Of a stretch of 12,166 nt of DNA, positions 1-6,382 are shown piece by piece; within the stretch, counting starts at the first letter, position 1; each line of letters starts with the position of its first letter. The notes beneath the pieces are model-generated. The model did not search any database. It saw only the letters and a program-made list of their open reading frames with translations, and was not told where the DNA came from. This DNA comes from Anaerolineae bacterium (GTDB lineage: Bacteria > Chloroflexota > Anaerolineae > JACIWP01). Position numbers and translations under genes: made by a program. The stretch covers positions 1-12,166 of the forward strand of contig JACIWP010000071.1 of assembly GCA_014360855.1 (NCBI GenBank), in the 5' to 3' direction.

Positions 1-1
1 A

Positions 2-325
2 GCAAATCCGGAATTTGGCATTGGTGTAAATACAGTTTACGGTCAGCGAGTGTTTACAGTGGGAACCTACTTCTCCAGACATAGGATTGACCGAATTTAT
101 GGCGATGTAGTTATAACATGTGAAATTGAGCCCCCTGCGCTAGCTCCTGGGGAGTATTCCATCAAAGTTGCCCTCGGGAGAGGTCGGTTTGAGCCCCTAG
201 AAGAAGTGGAGGATGTGGCGAGATTTTCAGTGAAGTTTACAGACTTTTTCGGTACAGGGCGATTACCTCAAAGGAATCAAGGGAATGTTCTTGTCACGTC
301 TCGATGGGAAATTTCTAATGTCTGA
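2..325 (+). CDS. Polysaccharide ABC transporter ATP-binding protein, C-terminal glycan-binding domain (Wzt-like), 5' partial
   Basis: Only the last 107 residues are in the window; the reading frame is open from base 2. No ATPase motifs are visible, so the call rests on this tail. It reads as a beta-rich Wzt C-terminal domain: an FGIGVNTVYGQRVF opening, then a PPALAPGEYSIKVALGRG strand matching the family's 'L.pGeY.i.v.l' signature, then F.V.....FG.GR and a final G.V....W strand. In the known family (E. coli O8/O9a Wzt) this domain sits after the nucleotide-binding domain and binds the end of the finished glycan before export through Wzm. It is the most upstream gene here and overlaps the methyltransferase gene by 8 or 41 bases, depending on which start that gene uses. 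The assignment to polysaccharide export is fairly safe; the sugar recognised is unknown. A stand-alone binding domain cannot be excluded. Confidence 0.8.
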   Translation, partial: ANPEFGIGVNTVYGQRVFTVGTYFSRHRIDRIYGDVVITCEIEPPALAPGEYSIKVALGRGRFEPLEEVEDVARFSVKFTDFFGTGRLPQRNQGNVLVTSRWEISNV

Positions 326-1130
326 ACGCTGGATAAGAACCTTATCGGCAAAGTGTTTGTTAAGAGCATTGCATTTAGTTGCAGGAGAACATCCAGTTCC
401 TCTTCTCTTTATATCTTATCTCCGATGGATCGCAGGCAAGGAGATAGCTAAGTTATGTGACTTTCAAGATTCGCTGATTCTGGATGGATCGCTGGTTGAA
501 GATGATAACGTCCGTAGATTAGTCGCGGGATATAAATTTTCTCTCTGGTCTTTAGATGTCTCCACGATCAATTTTCTTATAAAATCCCTTCGGGAGTTGA
601 AGCCAACGGCAATCCTTGAGTTTGGAAGCGGAATAAGTACTATTTGCTTCACTAGGATCATGGTTGACCTGCACCAGGGTACTAACCGTGTCTTTGTGTA
701 TTCCATCGAACAGGATGAGGAAGTTGCTTTCTTGGTCAGAGAGCGTCTTCGGGAAGCAGGTCTGGATAGATTTGCAAGGGTCCTGCATGCTCCTCTCATA
801 GAGCAAGCGATTGAAGGTAAGAACATTCCATGCTACTCCCTGCCGCCGGATAAACTTTCATCATTGCTGACTGTAAAACCCAATTTTATCATAGTAGATG
901 GACCATCCGGCAAAAAAGGTGCTCGTTTCGGGACACTTCCTCTCGTTAGGGAGTACGTTCAAGATCAAGCTATATTCTTCCTGGACGATGGGCTTCGCGA
1001 TGAGGAATTAGCAGTTGCGCAACAATGGACAAAGCTAACGTATATTCATGTAAGGGGCGTCCACCTTTTGGGGAAGGGCTTGATTTCAGGAAGAGTCAGT
1101 ATTAGTGATGGAACTCTGCCGAATTGTTAG
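285..1130 (+). CDS. Class I SAM-dependent methyltransferase
   Basis: A 281-residue protein with a Rossmann methyltransferase core in its second half. Motif I is LEFGSG at residues 111-116, following the strand ending TAI. The acidic end of strand 2 is IEQD at 141-144, probably contacting the SAM ribose. VDGPSG at 204-209 and LDDG at 233-236 form the later core strands. The first 90 or so residues are helical and probably a substrate or lid region. The nearest general resemblance is to small Methyltransf_24-like enzymes; the substrate is not readable. The ATG at 285 has AAGGA nine bases upstream (271-275) and is preferred. An in-frame ATG at 318 would give the ATGTCTGA overlap with the preceding stop and a protein 11 residues shorter. 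Position between a Wzt-type exporter and glycosyltransferases suggests O-methylation of a sugar, possibly a chain-end cap. The fold is likely; the role is inferred. Confidence 0.8.
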   Translation: MFLSRLDGKFLMSERWIRTLSAKCLLRALHLVAGEHPVPLLFISYLRWIAGKEIAKLCDFQDSLILDGSLVEDDNVRRLVAGYKFSLWSLDVSTINFLIKSLRELKPTAILEFGSGISTICFTRIMVDLHQGTNRVFVYSIEQDEEVAFLVRERLREAGLDRFARVLHAPLIEQAIEGKNIPCYSLPPDKLSSLLTVKPNFIIVDGPSGKKGARFGTLPLVREYVQDQAIFFLDDGLRDEELAVAQQWTKLTYIHVRGVHLLGKGLISGRVSISDGTLPNC

Positions 1131-1160
1131 CCATATATAGGGTATAGGGAGGGAAAGGCG

Positions 1161-2318
1161 GTGAGAATCTTGTATTGTAGTGCGAAGAAAAAGCTTCAAA
1201 GAGAAGAAGGGCCTAGTGTTCATATTGTTCAAGTCTGTAACCATCTTGCAGGCCGTGGAAATAACGTGCTGCTCTTGGTGGACCGAAATGAATGGGAAGT
1301 ATCCCAATCGGGGCTGAAGGTAGTAAGTTTCCCCCAGGCTATTCATTATTTACCGCGTCGTTTTCGAGCGATTGTTCAGCGCTATTTGGCGCTGGGTGTA
1401 GCCAAGATCTTTCGCCCCGATGTTTTATACCAGAGGGATCGGATAGGTGACGTACTGCCTCTCTGGCTTTCAGAAAAATACCCGATCCCTCTCGTCATTG
1501 AAGTGAACGGCTGGTATCCTGGGGACATAGCAGAAAGGAAGGGACCTGTAGCATATACCGAAGCAGTTGAGCAATTAAGACCACGATATGAGCACGCAGC
1601 GGCGATTATTACCAGTTCTCCCGGACTTCGCGACCTTGTTTGTTCCACCTTCAAGGTGTCCCCCGAAAGAGTGATCCATATCAATAATGGTGTCGATCTT
1701 GCGAGATTTAGCCAAAGCAGCCCATCTGAAGTCAACTGTTCGGGAACATGGGTGGCTGGCATGGTGGGGGGTAACCACCCTCATATTGATATAGATTCAA
1801 TTCTGCAGGCGGCCGCTTTACTTTCCGCAAGGGGGGCCGTGTTGGAAATCCACCTGTTCGTTTATGGGGCAAGATCATGTGAGGTTGAGAGGAAGGTTCG
1901 CGCAATGGGTATAGGAAACATTGTGAAGATATTTCCGCCCATCGCTCACTCCCTTGTTCCAAGGGTTCTGTCGGGATTTCGTGTTTGTTTGGCAATCTAT
2001 AAGAAGAGCGTTCTGGAGAAGCACAAGAGCATCGAGGCTTCTATGAAATTGTGGGAGTACTGGGCCAGCCAGCGCCCGGTGATAGTTACGGACCTTCCGG
2101 GCACTTATTCTTATGCGCATCACCTGGAACAACGTTTTTTGGCTGTACCGCCTGAGGATCCTCAAGCCCTGGCCAATGCTATTGAGACTCTATATAGGAA
2201 CCCGGAACTGGCCAGGATGCTGGCTATAAACGGGTACTCATATGTACAGAAAGGACACTCCTGGGCGGACGTCGCGGCCCGCATTGAGGCTGTGCTGAGA
2301 AGCGTTCTGGAACAATGA
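1161..2318 (+). CDS. Glycosyltransferase family 4-like protein with atypical donor-site residues
   Basis: A 385-residue GT-B protein. The N-terminal acceptor half opens with MRILYCSA and carries EGPSVHIVQVCNHLAGRG, the usual 'GG...v..la..L..rGh.V' helix. IFRPDVLYQRDR (83-94) and a YEHAAAIITSS strand precede the linker IHINNGVDLARF, whose NGVD is at 176-179. In the C-terminal donor half the usual GR....KG segment is replaced by AGMVGGNHPHIDID near 199-212, so neither the Arg nor the Lys that normally holds the diphosphate is in place. The EX7E motif is also altered: ASMKLWEYWASQRPVIVTD (293-311) keeps the second Glu (E299), with K296 before it, resembling the 'S.lKl.EY.A.grPVv' subtype. GTG is the start, with AGGGAGGG at 1146-1153. 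Donor sugar is unknown. It sits 30 bases after the methyltransferase and shares ATGA with the next gene. Confidence 0.85.
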   Translation: MRILYCSAKKKLQREEGPSVHIVQVCNHLAGRGNNVLLLVDRNEWEVSQSGLKVVSFPQAIHYLPRRFRAIVQRYLALGVAKIFRPDVLYQRDRIGDVLPLWLSEKYPIPLVIEVNGWYPGDIAERKGPVAYTEAVEQLRPRYEHAAAIITSSPGLRDLVCSTFKVSPERVIHINNGVDLARFSQSSPSEVNCSGTWVAGMVGGNHPHIDIDSILQAAALLSARGAVLEIHLFVYGARSCEVERKVRAMGIGNIVKIFPPIAHSLVPRVLSGFRVCLAIYKKSVLEKHKSIEASMKLWEYWASQRPVIVTDLPGTYSYAHHLEQRFLAVPPEDPQALANAIETLYRNPELARMLAINGYSYVQKGHSWADVAARIEAVLRSVLEQ

Positions 2319-3565
2319 CAAAGGTAGCTATCGTTCTCGGATCGTTGGCGCCGGTACCTCCAGTGCGTCCAATCGGGCCGGCGCTGGTCATCTATTATAC
2401 TGTGGAGCACCTCTCCCGTGGTGATATTCGCGTCTTTGCGAACTGGGAACCTGCTCTGGATTCCTTGGAATATGATCGGACAAAGTATCATGCCGTCAAA
2501 CCGTCTCCATTAATCGTTGCGCTTCTGCAAGTGCTTCATGCATTACCCTATTACCGAATCTATAAGCCTGTAGTTTCCCATTGGTTTCAACCTCATGATC
2601 TCTCTTTCGTTGCGTATGCCATGACAGTGCCTTGGGAAGTAAGGAGATATCAGCCTGATATCATAGTCTCCCATGTGAACTACAGCCTGGTCTTCTGGCT
2701 CAGACGCTTCTGTCCCTGGGCAACGCTGTTGTATTACCATCATGGGAGTAACATGCATCTACGTTTGACAGAACCCCATTGGCGTAAGTTCGAAAAAGTA
2801 GTGGATGGGATCATTTCGGTGTCCCAAGCCACCTTTGACGGACTAGTCGAGCGATTTGGGCCCATTCATGTGCCGACGTGGGTGATCCATAATGGGGTTG
2901 ACACTAAACTGTTTCATCCAATGCCAGAAGATACCCGCGTGGAGGTGAGAAGGCGCATTGGAGTGGAAGAAGATGCTTTCGTTTTCATGTATGTGGGGCG
3001 AATCGTACGATCCAAAGGGGTAGATCTTCTGCTTGACGCTTTCGCCTCCCTGCTTTTGAGATACCCATTCATCCGGCTAGTTATCGTTGGCTCCTCCAAG
3101 CTGGAACATGCACCCGAGCCCCAATTTGAGGAGGAGCTCTGGGAACGCGCTCGGAATATGAACGGGCGGGTCCATTTTGTCGGAGGTGTCGAGAATCGAG
3201 ATATTCCTATGTTCTTGTCGGCGGCGGATGTTGTTGTGCTTCCTACTATCGCAGACGAAGGCGTTCCATTATGTATTCTGGAAGCCATGGCCTGCCAAAA
3301 AGCCGTAATTGCGACAGATAAGGGAGGTATTCCAGAAATTCTCCAACACGAGCATTCGGGGCTTCTGTTACCTGCAAATCACGTAGAAGACTTGTTGCCA
3401 CGAGCTATGGAGAAGCTCATTCTTGATACTTCATTGCGGCAACGATGTGCGCGTAACGCATTGCAATTTATCGAACAGAATTGTACATATGCCCATGTCG
3501 CATGCAAATTCGACCAAGTATTGAGGGACGCAAAGATGAGGAGCAGACACAATGGAGGAGATTGA
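2315..3565 (+). CDS. Glycosyltransferase family 4 (retaining, GT-B), paralogue A
   Basis: A 416-residue GT4 enzyme with both halves intact. The N-terminal half begins KVAIVLGSLAPVPPVRP, where the PVPPV loop replaces the common Gly-rich loop, as in CotSA/spore-coat-type transferases. YYHHGSNMH (140-148) probably lines the acceptor site, and IHNGVDTKLF starts the linker at about 191. In the C-terminal half the donor-phosphate residues are R229 (VGRI) and K234 (SKG), and the EX7E pair is E315 and E323 in the segment EGVPLCILEAMA. GGIPEIL (337-343) is the following loop. The start ATG shares four bases (ATGA) with the previous stop, which indicates translational coupling. It is a close paralogue of the next gene along its whole length. 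It should add one sugar from a nucleotide-sugar donor to the growing lipid-linked glycan; the specificity cannot be read. Confidence 0.93.
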   Translation: MTKVAIVLGSLAPVPPVRPIGPALVIYYTVEHLSRGDIRVFANWEPALDSLEYDRTKYHAVKPSPLIVALLQVLHALPYYRIYKPVVSHWFQPHDLSFVAYAMTVPWEVRRYQPDIIVSHVNYSLVFWLRRFCPWATLLYYHHGSNMHLRLTEPHWRKFEKVVDGIISVSQATFDGLVERFGPIHVPTWVIHNGVDTKLFHPMPEDTRVEVRRRIGVEEDAFVFMYVGRIVRSKGVDLLLDAFASLLLRYPFIRLVIVGSSKLEHAPEPQFEEELWERARNMNGRVHFVGGVENRDIPMFLSAADVVVLPTIADEGVPLCILEAMACQKAVIATDKGGIPEILQHEHSGLLLPANHVEDLLPRAMEKLILDTSLRQRCARNALQFIEQNCTYAHVACKFDQVLRDAKMRSRHNGGD

Positions 3566-4814
3566 GAACCCCCTGGAGGGAAAACGTATTGCCTTTGTGT
3601 TGGGTTCTCGCCGGCCTGCCCCCCCTGTTTCCAGTTCGAATACCGTTTCCTGGCTGGTATCCAGCATGGAGCAACATCTGACTAATCTGGATATTAAAGT
3701 TATTTCGCTATGGGATCCTGAGCTTGCCCATGTGCAGTATGATAGAGAACGGTACCTCCATGTGTCCCCCACAACTCTTCCACGATGGTGCTCATGGATC
3801 CTCCACAAAATGCCCTATCGGTGGAGAAAAGGCCTATTTGGGAGGGCCGATGTAACCTGGGTCGAGTATTTCTTAGGACAAGCAAAATTGTTGCGAAAGA
3901 TACGGCCGGACATTGTAGTTACTCATGTGCATTGGCCGGCTTTCAAGTTGGCTGTGCAGGCATGTCCACATGCGGCACATATTTTTTACTTCCACTCCAG
4001 TAACTTGGGATCATTGCCACAAGAACAGATCCGCTATCTCCTCCGTCATGCTCGCGGATTGGTCACAATTTGCCGCGCAGCTTTGGATAGCTTGATAACA
4101 ACATATGGCCCTCCCCCTTTTCCCACTCGGGTAATCTACAACGGTGTCAATTTGGAAATGTTCAACCCTGTGCAACGCGCGCTGAAACGGGAACTAAGCC
4201 GAGCAAAGTATCACTTGGAGGAAGATGAAATAGTGTTGCTATATGCTGGCCGCATTGCATATGCCAAAGGGTTAGATCTGATATTGTCAGCCTTCCAAGA
4301 GGTTCAGGGGAATATCCCCAATTTGAAATTGGTCATTGCTGGCGATGAGAAGTGCGAGCGCGCGCCCGACTTACCATTTGCCCATAGATTTCGCCAGGCA
4401 GTTGCTAATCTGAACAATCCAAACATTCAGCTCGTAGGCTGGGTTCCTTATGAACAGTTGATAGAACTCTACGGAGCTGCAGATATCAGCATTCTTGCTT
4501 CGAGAGAGATTGAAGGCAATCCGATGTTCCTTTTGGAATCCATGGCTTGTGGAATACCAGTGATTAGTACAATGGTTGGCGGAGTACCCGAAGTGGTAAG
4601 GAATGGGAAGACAGGGATTCTTGTTCCTCGGGAGAATATCCATTCGGGTCTTGTCTGGGCTCTGATGAAGCTCGCATCGGACCGTGAGCTACAGGAGACA
4701 ATGGGAAGGGAAGCCGCGACACATGTCCGTGTCAATCATTCACCCGAGCGGATGGCTCGAGAACTTGCGAGTTTCATCTCGGAGGTTGTAAATCAAGCAG
4801 GTTATCGATCATGA
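3552..4814 (+). CDS. Glycosyltransferase family 4 (retaining, GT-B), paralogue B
   Basis: A 420-residue GT4 enzyme. The opening KRIAFVLGSRRPAPPVSSS (11-29), then IKVISLWDPEL and YDRERYLHVSP, parallel the preceding gene. YFHSSNLG (146-153) replaces that gene's YHHGSNMH, a change in the likely acceptor pocket. The linker is VIYNGVNLEMFNP. Donor-site residues are R234 (AGRI) and K239 (AKG), and the EX7E pair is E321 and E329 in EGNPMFLLESMACGIPVI, so the enzyme looks active. The ATG overlaps the upstream gene by 14 bases and has GAGGAG eight bases before it (3538-3543), so it can initiate by itself. It ends in an ATGA overlap with the next gene. It probably arose by tandem duplication followed by a change in acceptor or linkage; that is inference. 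Confidence 0.93.
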   Translation: MEEIENPLEGKRIAFVLGSRRPAPPVSSSNTVSWLVSSMEQHLTNLDIKVISLWDPELAHVQYDRERYLHVSPTTLPRWCSWILHKMPYRWRKGLFGRADVTWVEYFLGQAKLLRKIRPDIVVTHVHWPAFKLAVQACPHAAHIFYFHSSNLGSLPQEQIRYLLRHARGLVTICRAALDSLITTYGPPPFPTRVIYNGVNLEMFNPVQRALKRELSRAKYHLEEDEIVLLYAGRIAYAKGLDLILSAFQEVQGNIPNLKLVIAGDEKCERAPDLPFAHRFRQAVANLNNPNIQLVGWVPYEQLIELYGAADISILASREIEGNPMFLLESMACGIPVISTMVGGVPEVVRNGKTGILVPRENIHSGLVWALMKLASDRELQETMGREAATHVRVNHSPERMARELASFISEVVNQAGYRS

Positions 4815-6382
4815 AAGTCGTTGAAGTATCGTACACCTGGCCGGCCGAGACCTTCATCCAACGGCATGTGCTGGCGCTACGCGAGGCCGGCGCAGATGTG
4901 ATGCTCGTCGGGCGCGCCGGCGTTGACGCGGGGCGCGCCGGCGCAAGCATCGGGGACGCAGACTGCCGCATCCCCGCCCTGGTGATGCCCAACTTTGACC
5001 ACCTGGACCTTACAGGTAAGGTGTGGAGCCTGCGGCACCTGCTTGCCCGACCCAGGTGGGCCATGGAGGCGAGACCTCTGCGGGATCGGGTCCTGCTGGC
5101 CTTCTTTGAACGGCTTAAACCCGATCTGATCCACTTCCACACCGCCAGCCTGGCCGCGTTCATGCGGTGGGTCCCCCAGGCCCTGGGGATCCCGTATACC
5201 GTGAGCCTGCGTGGTTCGGACGTGCAGGTGATGCCGCTGCGAAGCGAGAGAGCCGCGCAGGAGACGGGAGCAGCCCTTCGGGAGGCGGCAGGCGTGCACG
5301 CGATCAGTTGGCATCTCGTAGCCTGCGCGAGGCGATGGGCTGGGCCTCAGGTAAGGATACAGGTCATTTACAATCCCATACCCTTGCCTCCACTGCTTCC
5401 CCCTTTCCGACCCGGCCTGGGGCAAAGCCTTCACTTGATTACGGTTGGGCGTCTGCACTGGACCAAGTGCTATGGGGACCTGCTCCAAGCGTCTGCAGAA
5501 CTGGCGCGCCAGGGAATTGAGACACGGGTCACGTTTGTCGGCAGTGGGCCAGAAGAAAGCCGGTTGCGTTATTGGGTGGAGAAACTTGAGTTGGCGGACC
5601 GTGTGACCTTTCTCGGCAAGACGACTTTCCAGCAGGTCTCGTCACTTCTATCTGATGCGAGTGCTTACGTTCATCCCTCAATGAGCGAGGGGTTTGGGAA
5701 TGCCATTGCAGAGGCGATGGCTTGGGGTTGCCCCGTCTTCATTACAGATGCCTGCGGCGCACGGGAGGTCATAGAGGATGGGAAGTCGGGCTTCCTCCTG
5801 CCGGCACTCCAACCCGAAACCTGGCCAGAGCGGTTGCTCCTGGCGCGGGACCGGGCATTGATGGAACGGGTCCGCCAGGCGGCCTACGAGACGGCTCGCC
5901 GCCTGTTTGACCGCCGGCGGCATGCCGAGGATTTCCTGGCCTTTTATGAGCGGGCCGTACGCCGGGGCCCCAACCTCATCGCACGTGAGTCCAAGAGCCC
6001 ATCCCATGGAGAGCAACCCCGCGGCGAAGGCCCCTTGCTCCTCGTACGGGGAGCGTGGCGCTGGGAGAACGGCGCCGACCTGGTCTTGCGGGCGCTGGCC
6101 CCTCTTTGCCGCGAGGGCCAGGTCCAAGTGGTCTTTATGGGTCAAGGCCCCCAGGAGGACGAACTGCGCTACCTGGCGGACTTTCTGGGACTGGGAGGAC
6201 AGGTGCGGTTCATTGTGGATGGGCAAGCGGATGACCTGGGAGGCGAGCTGTCCATGGTGCTGGACATCGCCGACGCCCAAGAGCAAGGCTGGCGGCTGAC
6301 GTGGGAAGGCACGCTGGTGGCCAACGTCCCGTTTGCCGAGGTCGGGCACCTGAGCGCTCTCGTGGAGGATCTCCCAAGGTGA
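4811..6382 (+). CDS. Glycosyltransferase family 4 with a degenerate extra C-terminal half-domain
   Basis: At 523 residues this is over 100 longer than its neighbours. Residues 1-385 are a complete GT4: FIQRHVLALREAGADV (15-30), PDLIHFHTAS (104-113), SLRGSDV (132-138), linker VIYNPIPLP, R214 and K219 in GRLHWTK, and an EX7E pair E293/E301 in EGFGNAIAEAMAWGCPVF. The Gly usually following that Lys is Cys here. After a polar linker (about 386-404), residues 405-470 repeat the start of the donor domain (LLLVRGAWRWENGADLVLRA, then FMGQGPQEDELRYLADF), aligning with 204-270. The diphosphate Arg/Lys are absent in this copy (GAWRWEN), and no EX7E pair follows before the end at LVEDLPR. It may be a fusion remnant or a binding or dimerisation module. 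ATGA overlaps link it to the gene before and GTGA to the gene after. The DNA becomes sharply GC-rich at this gene's start. Confidence 0.9.
   Translation: MKVVEVSYTWPAETFIQRHVLALREAGADVMLVGRAGVDAGRAGASIGDADCRIPALVMPNFDHLDLTGKVWSLRHLLARPRWAMEARPLRDRVLLAFFERLKPDLIHFHTASLAAFMRWVPQALGIPYTVSLRGSDVQVMPLRSERAAQETGAALREAAGVHAISWHLVACARRWAGPQVRIQVIYNPIPLPPLLPPFRPGLGQSLHLITVGRLHWTKCYGDLLQASAELARQGIETRVTFVGSGPEESRLRYWVEKLELADRVTFLGKTTFQQVSSLLSDASAYVHPSMSEGFGNAIAEAMAWGCPVFITDACGAREVIEDGKSGFLLPALQPETWPERLLLARDRALMERVRQAAYETARRLFDRRRHAEDFLAFYERAVRRGPNLIARESKSPSHGEQPRGEGPLLLVRGAWRWENGADLVLRALAPLCREGQVQVVFMGQGPQEDELRYLADFLGLGGQVRFIVDGQADDLGGELSMVLDIADAQEQGWRLTWEGTLVANVPFAEVGHLSALVEDLPR
4910..4943 (+). repeat. 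Two copies of a 13-base GC-rich repeat inside a glycosyltransferase gene
   Basis: GGGCGCGCCGGCG occurs at 4910-4922 and again at 4931-4943, with a 21-base period. It encodes GRAG-VDA-GRAG-ASI at residues 35-47 of the host protein. The period is a whole number of codons, so slippage would add or remove seven residues without breaking the frame. It lies in a loop after the first beta strands of the acceptor domain and is not a known motif. Confidence 0.6.

Noticed and set aside
1131..1160. TATATA/TATAGG stretch as a promoter -10 box before the GT4 at 1161
   Set aside because: No matching -35 element at 16-18 bases; the gap is only 30 bases and lies inside the operon.
2764..2770. TTGACA-like hexamer
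   Set aside because: It lies inside a well-supported GT4 coding region with no -10 partner at the right spacing.
4877..5488. Minus-strand open frames opposite the GT4 at 4811 (also 5678-6349)
   Set aside because: High GC lowers the number of stop codons; no motif or ribosome site supports them.
6301..6378. Longer N-terminus for the GT4 ending at 7617
   Set aside because: The extension lies fully inside the preceding gene, is not GT-like, and the GTG at 6379 has a ribosome site and the GTGA junction.
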